64,000 nucleotides of DNA from Lycium barbarum (lineage: Eukaryota > Streptophyta > Magnoliopsida > Solanales > Solanaceae). Below the pieces are notes generated by a model, which saw only the letters and a list, made by a program, of their open reading frames with translations, ran no database searches and had not been told where the DNA came from. Both the position numbers and the translations under genes were made by a program. Of this stretch, positions 46,401-55,737 are shown piece after piece. Within the stretch, counting starts at the first letter, position 1. Every line of letters starts with the position of its first letter. The DNA lies in NCBI RefSeq assembly GCF_019175385.1, contig NC_083348.1, positions 4,541,001-4,605,000 of the forward strand, given 5' to 3'.

Positions 46401-49400
46401 CAATTTCTTTTCTTCCACAAACAACTTGTCTCCACAACAACACAAGGAACCACGTCCAAGACTCAAAGCTCTCGTGTGCAACGTCAGCATATGCAAGTGG
46501 AAAAGAATGTTATTGTTCGCATCAGTTCCAACAACAATTAACAGTTTCACCTCATACTTACCATAGAGATGAGTGACGTCTATTGAGATGACTGGCCTGC
46601 AATTTTTGAATCCATCAATGCTTGGTTTAAAAGCCCAGAAAAGAAGCTTGAAGATGTGATCGCCTTGCATTGTAGTTGACTAGTGCTCCCACTCAACAAC
46701 GGTCCCCGGATTGAAATATTGTAGGGCAGCCATGTATTGGGGCATTGTCTTGAAAGAACTTTCAAAATCTCCATATACCATTTCAAAAGTTTTCTTACCT
46801 CCATATACCATTTCAAAAGTTTCCTTACGCCCCTTTTGTGCTTCTATATAACTAGGGTAAACGTATACAACCCTTTTATGTTCTCGTGAACCGCTTTAAT
46901 ACTGATGTGTGGGTCGACCCATTGTTATCAAAAGCAAAAAGCGCAAAAAAGCTCTAAGTTCAGCTGGGGCTTTAAGTGCAAAGCGCAAATAAAGTGTGGG
47001 CTTTAATGAAAAAAGGCGCAATGGTGCAAAAATACAAATATATATATATTTAGTCCAAGACTAATAATCATAAGCATGAATAACAATTATATGGGCAAAG
47101 AAATTGTAAAAACATTACGATAAAGTGAAATATCAATTATCTAGTGTCATGTCTTCAAGAGAGGCTGACTGGCAAGGAAACGTATGTTTTAGAGCCTTGA
47201 TTATGACACTGAAGCGCACATAAAGCGAGGCGAAGCGCTCAACATGTTTTGAGCCTCAGTTCAGCGCTTAAGCGCGCCTTTGACAACACTAGGTTGACCA
47301 TAATATGTGGTTTCAATGTAGTAGCAACCAGGCGACTGTTCAAAGTGGAACGATCCTCCTTGTAATCATCCGTGAAGCAACACACGTCTCACGGATGATT
47401 ACAAGGAGGATCGTTCCACTTTGAACAGTCGCCTGGTTGCTACTACGTTGATACCATATATTATGGTCGACCCATACATCAGTATTACGGCGGTTCACGA
47501 GAACATAAAAGGGTTGTATACGCTTACTCCTAGTTATGTAGAAGCACAAAAGGGGCGTAAGAAAGCTTTTGAAATAGTATATGGAGATTTTGAAAGTTCT
47601 TTCAAGACATTGTCCCGATACATGGCTGCCCTACAATATTTCAATCCAGGGACCGTTGTTGAGTGGGAGCACTAGTCAACTACAATGCAAGGCGATCACA
47701 TCTTCAAGTTTCTTTTCTGGGTTTTTAAAACAAGCATTGATAGATTAAAAAATTGCAGGCCGGTCATCTCAATAGACGTCACTCATCTCTATGGTAAGTA
47801 TGAGATGAAACTGTTAATTGTTGTTGGAATTGATACGAACAATAACATTTTTCCACTTGCATATGCTGACGTTGCACGCGAGAGCTTTGAGTCTCGGATG
47901 TGGTTCCTTGTGTTGTTGTGGAGACGACGTTTGTGGAAGTAAAGGAATTGGACTTATTACTGACCGTCATCAGCGCATCTTGCAATGTGTCCAAACACAT
48001 GATTGGTTACAACCACCATTCACACACCATAGGTTTTGTGTTCGGCATTTGAAAAGCAACTTTAATAAAAAGTTCCTCAACAGTGACCTTGAGAACCTGA
48101 TGTGGTTGGCGACTACAGACCACCAGAAGATGAAGTACAAAATGAGGATGGAACGAATCAAAACGTTGTCACCTCCAGCGCATCCATGGTTAAACAATCT
48201 TCTGGAGGAGAAATGGACAATGATTAAGGACGAAGGTCATAGGTGGGGGGCTATGACAACGAATGTCTCCGCGTCTTACAACCGTTTATTAAAGAAAGCT
48301 CGTGGATTGCTTGTTATTGCCATGGTCCGTCGGACGTTTAAAAATCTTGTTCATTGGTTTGTTCAAAGAAGCTCTCTTGCTGCTTTATTGATTGCAGATA
48401 ATAAGCCTTGGCGGCCCGCTGATGAAAAGCAGTTCCAAGAATACTGGGAGAGGGCCCTAAAGCACACCGACATGCATCAATACAACTAATGGGGTCTTTG
48501 AGATTCAGACATTTGCACACGAAGGTAAGGGCGAAATATCCATAAAGTCTATGCTGAAGGGAAAAAGTGTTCGTGTGGGAAGTGGAGAAACTACCATATG
48601 CCACTTTCACATTAAATTTTGTGATATCCGTGGCATTCAGCCAAAGACCTATGTTAGCAAGTACTACAGTTGCAGGTTTTACAAACAAACGTACAGTGGA
48701 AATTTTTCACCCTTGGGTGATGAGGCATATTGGCCACCTTCTCCCTTCAATTTAATTGCAAACACTGAATAAGAGCGAACTTCAGGAGCGCGGAGTGCAG
48801 TAGGAGGAATGAAATGGATATAGCTCCTGCTCGCATGGCAAGGAAGTGTAGTACGTGCAAGGAAACAAGTCATAACAAGAATCGCTGCGCCATGCGAAAT
48901 CAGTAGTTGTTGTTTCTTGTTCGGTTTTTTCCTAGTTGTACGTCGTCGTTTCCTTATGTAATTTTCTACGAATATGTTGTCTTTATTGTAATAAATATAT
49001 GATACGTCTTGTGGAGTTTGATTACGTATTTAATTTAATATTCAGATAATGTGTGACATTTATTTAACAGATAATTACACACATACCAGCCAGGTATCTA
49101 GTTTGTAATTTTTAACCCAACTCTACACTTCTGACCTTTCGGCAATTTAAGTTCCAAAATTTTAGCCCAACTCGTCGACAACCTCCGTAGCGACGCCGGC
49201 AGCGAGTGAGACAATCGATCTGACCTTGATGTTCCTCCAACACATCACTTCCATTGAAAGTTGAGGTTGTAGAACCATGCAAAGTAGATCGAAATTTGAG
49301 TTCAGATGAGAAAATAGATCACCTAAGCTCGACAGCTGCCGATAACATTGACTGCTTTGTTGATGGACGTGCCACATCTAGCAATCTTGCTGGACATCGC

Positions 49401-52400
49401 CGTGGCACAATGCTCTATCGAGACAGATGATGAAAGTGGCACTAGTCCTGTCACCTCTAGCCCGGAGAACCTGTATTCGAACTTCGACATCTTTTTTTGG
49501 GATCTAGGGTTTTATTTTGCTCTTCTTTTCTCCCTGTCATTTGGATGTGTTTTCGCATAATCGAAATACAAATCCTCATAATCAAAACACTTGAAAATGG
49601 TCTTCCATATGAAGAGTGGACTCAAATTGGGGGTTTAAATTCATTATCTATATACACTGTAAATTGAGTTGGTTTCATGTGTTTATACAAAGTATATACA
49701 TTATATATACAATATATTAATGTCAATATTTGAGTTGGTTTCATGTGTTTATACAAAGCATATACATTATGTATACAAAGTATATTAATGTGTGTGTGTA
49801 TGTATATATATATATATACATACAGCGATGATACAGTAGTGGGCTAGAATGATATAGTGGGCTAGATTGGCTGCAAACTAGATGTGTGAGCGGTATATAT
49901 AGGTTATTTCCCCTTTACTTAACTTATATTTTTTGTGTTCTTTGTATGTTCACGTAGTATTTCACAAATTTTTAATTATTGTATGACTTTGTTTGAGTTA
50001 AAATATTTTTTAATCAAATGTGGAACCAAATTAAAAAAAAAAAGAGCCGTAATGACATCGGGAAAAAATGGACTTAAGAAAATGCGATTGGCAAATCGTG
50101 TAGGGGTACACGATTTGAAAAAAAAATGCTTGCAAATCGTGTACCCCTACACGATTTGCTATTAGTTAAAAAAAAATGCTTTCCAAATCGTGTAGGGCTA
50201 CACGATTTGCAGCAAATTGGAGACGGAACAGACGTATTGTTCCGTTAAAATTATGGTAACTCTTGGAGGGCTGTTTGTCGTGTAGACCGCGACCCCTTTT
50301 GAAATTTTTGCTTAAAATAGGTGCCCCTTGTGCGTCGGACTCTTGGAAATCCATTTGGAAGAGAGGCACCAACTAAGGTGAAGTGTTTCACCTGGCTGGT
50401 AGCTAGGAGAGCCTATTTGGCTCATGCAGCCCTGCAAAAAAGAGGAATTAACATTGCTTCAAGATGCACATTATGCAAGGAGGCCTTAGAGACAATCAAT
50501 CACATTTTCCTTCACCGTAAAGTTACGATACACAAGTCTGGGCATTGTTCATTAACTTGGCTAAGGTGAATTGGACTATGCCTGAACACACTGCAGACCT
50601 TCTAAGCGGTTGGATAAGAAGGGGAGGGAGCAAGAGTCAGAAGATTTAGTGGAAAATAGTTCCTGCCTGCATTTGGTGGAACATTTGGAAGGAAAGAAAT
50701 GACAGAATTTTTGAAGGCAGAGAATGTTCATTGCAGAAGATCCAATGGAAGGCCATTACTTCATTAAGTTGGTGGTGTAAAGAACAATATGTAGAAGAGG
50801 AAGCTCAATTAGTGGACTTTTTAGGATTATTGTAAGTACTTTTTCTTTCAGTAACGTGTAAATTTTTGGAGGTTGCCAGCATTTCCTTAATGCTGAGGAA
50901 TACAAAGTTACCAGTTTCAAAAAAATAATATTCTATACAAAAGATCCATGAAGTTAATCAAAAACTGTGTCATGAAATTATGCCTAAAATCATGTCAAAA
51001 TCTGAAAATATATCAACTATACCAAATATTTCATCATTACATTTAGAAATTCTCAGTCAAGAGCTTGCAATCTTCAATGAAGATCCCTTTGGTGTTTGGT
51101 TGATGAATCCTTGCTCCCAAAGCTTGAAATTAACCAAAGATGACTTAAGTTACAAAAAATGTTCTATTTATACCCTAACAATTTACACAGTTAATGAAAG
51201 TGGGAATGCAGTGCCTGAATCACCTTTTCGCGATTGATTTTAGCTAATAGCGATGTCTCCTTCAAATCTGAACTCTTCTGAATTTCTGAAGTCGCTAATG
51301 TTAGTGATTGAGAATCTCTTTTAGCGATTCAGCAATGGCGATTGTGAACTTCTGATAGCTGGCACTTGGGCAAATTTTCCTGCTCAATGGACCATTTTGC
51401 TTTTAGCGATTTAGAATTGTGATTATTGATTTCCTTAGCTTTTAGCATTTCTCTTCTTACGCCAAGACCTGCACAGTTGTGGCCCTTTTTGATAATTTTC
51501 TTCATTATTTCCATCTTTTTAACTCCAAATCAGTTGCAATCTGAAATCATGCAACTTATAAAAGAATCCAACCATATTCGTCACTTGAAGATAACAAAAA
51601 CTCACGTAAGGATTCAAATAAGTTGGTAAAATTCCAACTTATTAGATTTCTACCCATAAGGTGATTGGATTCCGTGATTTAATAGTTATGGAAGTTATGT
51701 ATTGAGTTTGAACTGTAATCATGGGGGGTTGCTGATATTCTCTCTGCACTTTTCACCATTAAATGGCTATACTTTGTTACGGTTCCTGACTACACCTACC
51801 GATTAATTTGCGGATGGTTGGTTGGTTGTTGCATCATGAGCTAATCTCTCGTCAATGATGAGAAAGAATTTGTACCATTGGGGTGTCTTGTGGGTCTGTT
51901 AATTAAATATTTCTCATATCAGGCAGTTCTAGTCCATTCTCTTTGGTTCTATGCAGTAGATTTTTCTACTCAGTCTTGCTTCTCATGTTGGGTCTATCAC
52001 TGTTGTCGCTGCTCTGCTATACTGACTAGATTTTGTTACATCAGGGTTTCTTGAGGAAGTCCATGCCCCGCCCCCCACCCACCCCACCCCACCCCCACCC
52101 CCTCTTTTGGGTGCCCACCTGTGGTGGATGGGCTTCATGGGTATGCTGCCATGGTTTCCTTGATTGAAAGACTGATCACTCTTTCCTGCTAAAGCTTTTG
52201 TCTTCTCATCCAGTAAATAATTATGATATTAGTTTAACAATAACAATAAACAAAAATGGTTATGATTTTAGTTTGAAGTAATGAAACATTTGATGTAATG
52301 AACTCCAAAAAGAAAGAATATGTGAAATTGAAAGTGTGTTTCTTCTGACTGAAAGTGGTTTTATTTTGCAGCTTTATGTCCATAAGAAAGAATTATATGA

Positions 52401-53020
52401 AATTGGAAGTGTGTATTTCTTCTGACTGAAAGTGGCTTTATTTTGCAGCTTTATGTCCATGGCGAAAAGTTCAACCAACCAATATTTTTCTGCAACAACA
52501 TTTCTGGACAAGTAGATCCAGTAAGTTGAATACATTGATTTGTTTTATCATGGACTATTATCCCCACCTGAGATGATTGAATTCTTCCAAATTACAGGTT
52601 ATACCAGAAAATGAAAATAGGGCCTTGTACTCCACTCACTCATTCAAGATTTTATTCAAGGAAGGTGGCTGTGGAACTTTTATTCCTCTATTTTTCAATT
52701 TAATTACCTCAGTGAGACGATACCACCAACAGTCGACGCCAGAACCTAGGGTAGATCCTCTTCAAGCAGCACAAACTCCTGTGGATGAGATGATGAGACA
52801 TGCGTATGTCACTTTGTCTCCCCCTTTCAAAATAGAATACAATTTTCTCAATAACCTGCTTAGGTATACATATGTTATGATTTCTTTGATAATTTGTTCT
52901 GTCCGGCCATTTTGCAGTTATGTGGATCCTAATGATCCGACAAGAATTTTCTTGCAGCAGCCTAGTACAGAATCACAACTCAGGCGTCGAACATACCAGT
53001 CAACCCAGCCAACCTCCTGA
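40465..53020 (+). CDS. GRAM/WBP2-like domain protein (UPF0664 family), five exons
   Basis: Exons are 40465-40574, 42282-42387, 52449-52520, 52598-52803 and 52918-53020. All introns are GT-AG and the frame stays open, giving 198 residues. The start MAVNPQLFANGMPVPFVNE and the end QLRRRTYQSTQPTS match the conserved ends of a plant family related to WW-domain-binding protein 2. The GRAM/PH-like fold covers about residues 20-130 (GTVYLSNIRMVF, FIAFDMPL, EKFNQPIFFCNNISGQV, FKILFKEGGCGTF). The C-terminal part contains DPLQAAQTPVDEMMRHAYVDP. The molecular role in plants is not established; binding to membranes or other proteins is inferred from the fold. Intron 1 holds a MITE and a partial tandem repeat. 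Intron 2 is 10,061 bp, filled by a LINE fragment and a palindromic MULE. A tandem duplication repeats the exon 3 acceptor. The ATG context AACGATGGC is favourable. Confidence 0.93.
40801..40954 (+). repeat. Partial tandem duplication in intron 1
   Basis: A 50-base motif at 40801-40850 (starting TGCGTAACCATCTAAC) recurs at 40905-40954 with one mismatch, a 104-base period. It has no coding meaning. Confidence 0.85.
41041..41331. mobile_element. 291-bp Mutator-type MITE in intron 1
   Basis: The termini GAGATAATGGTTAAAAACAC and the complement of the right end, GAGTTAATGGTCAAACACAC, are inverted copies. The similarity continues for roughly 100 bases (AACTATCACTTTTTCG and its partner). It is flanked by a perfect 9-bp duplication TTTTATTTT (41032-41040 and 41332-41340), the TSD size of Mutator-like elements. 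No coding sequence. Confidence 0.85.
42388..43964 (+). other. 5' part of intron 2, unassigned sequence
   Basis: Intron sequence without recognisable coding content. The only clear structure is a 43-bp tandem repeat at 43401-43529; the sequence around it (about 43200-43960) may be retrotransposon debris, but I could not name it. Confidence 0.5.
43401..43529 (+). repeat. Three tandem copies of a 43-bp unit
   Basis: Units start at 43401, 43444 and 43487, each beginning AAGGGAATATAAGGG. The first two are identical and the third has one C-to-G change. Such near-identity implies recent expansion. Confidence 0.95.
45459..47317 (-). pseudogene. MULE transposase, left-arm copy (N-terminally truncated, broken)
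   Basis: Reading leftward from the centre, the fragment contains FNPGTVVEW-type text, then NCRPVISIDVTHLYGKYEVK (the first catalytic Asp region), IVVGTDANNN, LLTVIRVS-region text in shifted frames, AMVRLAFKNLVHR, the SWIM-type zinc finger (CGKWRNYHM) near 45770, and a final zinc-knuckle region near 45460-45530. Frame changes are frequent, and a hAT MITE (46920-47291) interrupts the N-terminal part. The start of a normal MULE transposase is missing because the palindrome centre cuts it. It cannot make an active protein. Confidence 0.8.
46920..47291. mobile_element. 372-bp hAT-type MITE inside the MULE left arm
   Basis: The ends CATTGTTATCAAAAGC and the complement of the right end, TAGTGTTGTCAAAGGCGC, are imperfect inverted repeats. 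The flanks are GGTCGACC (46912-46919) and GGTTGACC (47292-47299), an 8-bp TSD with one change. The right MULE arm has the same target, GGTCGACC, unoccupied near 47466, which proves the insertion. It is rich in AAGCGC motifs. Confidence 0.85.
47318..47446. repeat. Perfect 58-bp inverted repeat at the MULE centre
   Basis: The 58 bases at 47318-47375 are the exact reverse complement of 47389-47446, separated by a 13-base loop (47376-47388). It is the symmetry centre of the whole 5.5-kb element. The absence of mismatches here, against scattered mismatches further out, is notable. Confidence 0.95.
47421..48903 (+). pseudogene. MULE transposase, right-arm copy (N-terminally truncated, frameshifted)
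   Basis: From the centre outward: KAFEIVYGDFESSFKTLSRY, ALQYFNPGTVVEWEH with a stop at 47673-47675, then CRPVISIDVTHLYGKYEMK with PLAYADVARESFES (MULE catalytic domain). After a frame change near 47930 come GLITDRHQRILQCV, HHRFCVRHLKSNF, EKWTMIKDEGHRWGAMTTN, ARGLLVIAMVRRTFKNLVH and WERALKHTDMHQYN, then a SWIM zinc finger (CSCGKWRNYHM, in shifted frames) near 48570-48610. A CCHC knuckle, CSTCKETSHNKNRC, lies at about 48848-48890. The domain order is that of plant MULE transposases, but the N-terminal region is absent and several shifts occur. It is better preserved than the left copy. Confidence 0.85.
49069..49914. mobile_element. 846-bp Mutator-type insertion in the MULE right arm
   Basis: The flanks TTATTTAAC (49060-49068) and TTACTTAAC (49915-49923) form a 9-bp TSD with one change. 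The left MULE arm has the single unoccupied site. The ends are imperfect inverted repeats of about 40 bases, sharing CTAGTTTG. The inner part (about 49160-49510) is more GC-rich and looks like a piece of ordinary gene sequence (5'-leader-like), as in gene-capturing Pack-MULEs. I could not name the source. Confidence 0.7.
50926..52309 (+). other. 3' part of intron 2, unassigned sequence
   Basis: No supported gene. Repeated TTTAGCGATT-type motifs occur at 51230-51420. A C-rich stretch lies at about 52067-52105. Open frames of 60-85 codons here show no domain. Confidence 0.5.
52067..52105 (-). repeat. C-rich tract, G-quadruplex-prone on the minus strand
   Basis: Repeated CCCC blocks separated by one or two A or other bases give several G-runs of four or more on the minus strand. 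It lies about 350 bp before the exon 3 acceptor. Confidence 0.6.
52310..52460 (+). repeat. Tandem duplication spanning the exon 3 splice acceptor
   Basis: Copy 1 (52310-52383) and copy 2 (52384-52460) are about 75 bases each and nearly identical. Each contains CTGACTGAAAGTGG, a pyrimidine-rich stretch, TTTTGCAG and the first 12 bases of exon 3 (CTTTATGTCCAT). Only copy 2 continues into the rest of exon 3. The acceptor in copy 1 (AG at 52370-52371) is a decoy. Its use would add 77 bases, shift the frame and reach a TGA after 17 codons. Confidence 0.92.
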
Positions 53021-53546
53021 AAACCTGTGTAGTTTCTTGTTTCCAGTTGGTTGTTATTTGGACGTGCAGATTCTGTTTGTGTGTGGTTGCAACTCTCTTT
53101 CCAAACTGAGAAGAATGTATGATGTAAATGTAGTCGACTTGTATTCCTAAATGTTTGTAGGGATTAGAATCCACTTTACGTGTGTATACAAATACTAATA
53201 AACTACCTAATAAATAGGATTCTATGCCACTGGTTTGTTGCGGTCAATTGCCATGCTTTCTTATTTATTTCACTACCCTTCTGCGAGAAGTAATAGGATT
53301 TTGAGAGTGAACCCTACTCTCCATCGTATTTTCTAGATTATACATATAAATGGGTCTTGAAATAATAATTTTTTATCCGTCGCATATGAACGTAAGAAGT
53401 ACACTGTTTTTTCAAAAAATATCTTTTGAGAAAATATTTTCCATGAAAAACATTTCCCTTCATAACAAACACCTTTTGTACATATTAAGTGGAAAGATTA
53501 AAGCTTTGACGGAATATTTTGCGGACTTGGTACTACCATAACACCA
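53021..53546 (+). other. 3' flank of the GRAM-domain gene (probable 3' UTR and beyond)
   Basis: This follows the TGA at 53018-53020. It is T-rich with AATAAACTACC and AATAAATAGG near 53197-53216, plausible polyadenylation context. No further gene is seen. Confidence 0.5.
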
Positions 53547-53555
53547 TAGAAAAAA

Positions 53556-54427
53556 GGCTTAATACCCAGATGGACCCTTAAACTTGACATGTTTTGTAAG
53601 ATAGGCATATAAACTTATAAGGTGACCAGATAGACACTTAAACTTACTCAAAGTGTATTTTTCAAGTTTTTCAGTTGTTTTGAAAACAAAAACTATATTT
53701 TTCAAACACTCACAATTTTCATGGCCAAACAAGCCCTAAATATATCACAAAATATTTTTTTTAAAATGCAAAAATAAGGCAAACGCATATACATGAGACT
53801 ATAAATGTGCACTTAAACCAATAAATACTCGCTAATCGCAATTTTGCAGCTTTCAATTAACTCGGATTTTTTTTTACACTTGAATAATTAAAAAACAATA
53901 ACTTTAACCAATAAAAATCCTTAAAAAAAGAAATTTCAAATTAAGAAATTTCTTTTTTTTAAGGATTTTCTTCTCGGCTTTACAGTTTTCTTAATTTGAA
54001 ATTTCTTTTACACTTGAAATACTGAACTTAGAAATTTCTTAATTTGAAATTTCTTTTTTTAAGGATTTTTATTGGTTAAAGTTATTGTTTTTTAATTATT
54101 CAAGTGTAAAAAAAAATCCGAGTTAATTGAAAGCTGCAAAATTGCGATTAGCGAGTATTTATTGGTTTAAGTGCACATTTATAGTCTCATGTATATGCGT
54201 TTGCCTTATTTTTGCATTTTAAAAAAAATATTTTGTGATATATTTAGGGCTTGTTTGGCCATGAAAATTGTGAGTGTTTGAAAAATATAGTTTTTGTTTT
54301 CAAAACAACTGAAAAACTTGAAAAATACACTTTGAGTAAGTTTAAGTGTCTATCTGGTCACCTTATAAGTTTATATGCCTATCTTACAAAACATGTCAAG
54401 TTTAAGGGTCCATCTAGGTATTAAGCC
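53556..54427. mobile_element. 872-bp foldback (near-perfect inverted repeat) Mutator-type MITE
   Basis: It begins GGCTTAATACCCAGATGG and ends with the complement, CCATCTAGGTATTAAGCC. The two halves, each about 390 bases, are almost exact reverse complements around a centre near 53940-54060 that has its own short repeats (TTAATTTGAAATTTC). A perfect 9-bp duplication TAGAAAAAA flanks it (53547-53555 and 54428-54436). There is no coding content. The TSD length suggests Mutator-type mobilisation. A transcript through it would fold into a long hairpin. Confidence 0.92.
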
Positions 54428-54619
54428 TAGAAAAAACGTATAATACATATCTTTGGCTTGAGTTATATCACTTGAACTAGGCTGGTGAACCAGGCTGCTA
54501 TCAAAGAAGAAATTACAAATTTCTATACTGACTTTTAAGGGGACCTCTGCCTCCTCATTACCGGCTATCAACAAGTTGGTTATGAGGAGAGGACCAATAG
54601 TACTTCCAACACCAGAGGC

Positions 54620-55737
54620 TTGCCTTAAAGGCAGTAGTCACTAACAAAGAAACATTGTATAGTTTGGATGCAATTGGTGAGGATAAGCCGCTAGCTGTGA
54701 ATAGCTTCAATGCTGTGTTCTTCAAGAAATCATGACACTCTATTAAAGCAGTAAGTCACAGAAATAGTTAAAGATTTCTTCACTATTGGCAAGAAACATA
54801 GATCTTTTTACTATACAGTCATTTCACTTGTACCCAAGACCTCTAATCCTCCAACAATTAGGGAGTACAGACCTACTACCTGTTACTCAGTATTATACAG
54901 ACCTATTGCTAACAAAAGGTGATGCCCAGTATTATCTGTGCAACCCAGACAGGTTTCATACCAGGCAGAAAAATGGGATATAGTAACACTACACTTGCTG
55001 AGCTGATGAAAGGATACCAAAGAAATCCATCCGGCCAAAGTGTATGTTCAAGATCGACCTCTAAAGGCTTATGACGCTGTGGAATGGGTTTACTTGGAGC
55101 AGGTCATGTCTGAACTTGATTTTCCTGACCTGTTCACTCAATAGACTATGAAATGTGTCCAAACAGTGAATTATAGTATATTTATCAATGGAGAAACTAC
55201 TGAGCCCTTTGAGGCTGCTAGAGGTCTAAGACAGGGAGATTTCGTGTTTCCCTTTCTCTTTGCTATAGCGTTGGAGTATCTCAGTAGACAACTGAATGGA
55301 CTACAAGAGGTGAAAAACTTCTATTTTCAATCTAGATGTGCTAAACTGAACTTCAGCTACCTTCGTTTTGCGGATGATCTCCTTTTATTTGCTAGAGTAG
55401 ACTTGTCTTCAGTTACTGGTTTGCACAGTTGTTTCAAATAGTTTTCACAGGCATCTGGTCGTCAGGCTAACCTGGACAAGAGTTACGTTTATTTTGGGGG
55501 GATTCATGTGCCAGAACAAGGTAGAATTCTATATCATCTATGGTATAGCTGTGGTAAGTTACCCTTTAAAGATCTAAGAATACCACTGTCCCCTGAAAAG
55601 ATCTCACTTATCTAGTGGCAACCCCTAGTGGACAAGATTAAACTAGAATTTTCTCCTGAAAAACAAATGTCATCTTTGGGATACAAGTAGGGCACAACTT
55701 TTCTGTATTCCAGCCAAAGTGTTACATCTTATAAACT
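54620..55737 (+). pseudogene. LINE reverse transcriptase fragment (broken)
   Basis: The translated pieces in shifting frames include EYRPTTCYSVLYRPI, QTGFIPGRKM, SKAYDAVEWVYLEQVMSEL, GLRQGDFVFPFLFAIALEYL and the catalytic LRFADDLLLF (about 55365), then FCIPAKVLHLIN at about 55695-55735. Stops occur at several points (for example 55142-55144 and 55439-55441). It stops abruptly at about 55737. The end of the same kind of protein resumes at about 57070, so both pieces probably derive from one LINE. Confidence 0.8.

Larger units (their letters stand above)
44865..50341. mobile_element. Palindromic Mutator-like element (MULE) with two inverted transposase copies
   Basis: It is flanked by a perfect 9-bp duplication CTTGGAAAT (44856-44864 and 50342-50350). 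The ends are inverted copies (GGCTATTTTAAGCAAAAATT at about 44887 against the complement of the right end near 50320), and the inverted similarity runs through the whole element to a centre at 47376-47388. The left arm is about 2.13 kb after removing a 372-bp MITE and its TSD copy, and the right arm about 2.10 kb after removing an 846-bp insertion, so the arms are essentially full inverted duplicates. Each arm carries a truncated MULE transposase read outward from the centre. This is not an ordinary MULE with short TIRs. It lies in intron 2 of the GRAM-domain gene. Confidence 0.9.
43965..50925 (+). pseudogene. 5'-truncated LINE ORF2, split by a MULE
   Basis: The left piece (43965-44864) encodes the C-terminal RT region (VYLGMPLGSMHKAVEIWDG, KSQYLSLEGRLISINSVLD, LDTLRRNFLW), with stops from 44248 on. 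The right piece (50351-50925) encodes the zf-RVT end (APTKVKCFTWLVARRAYLAH, CTLCKEALETINHIFLH, IWKERNDRIFEG) and finishes with a short A tail at about 50919-50925. The two join in register across the 9-bp duplication CTTGGAAAT. There is no RNase H domain, unlike the minus-strand LINEs in this window, so it belongs to another plant L1-type subfamily. It lies in sense orientation within intron 2 of the GRAM-domain gene. Confidence 0.85.
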
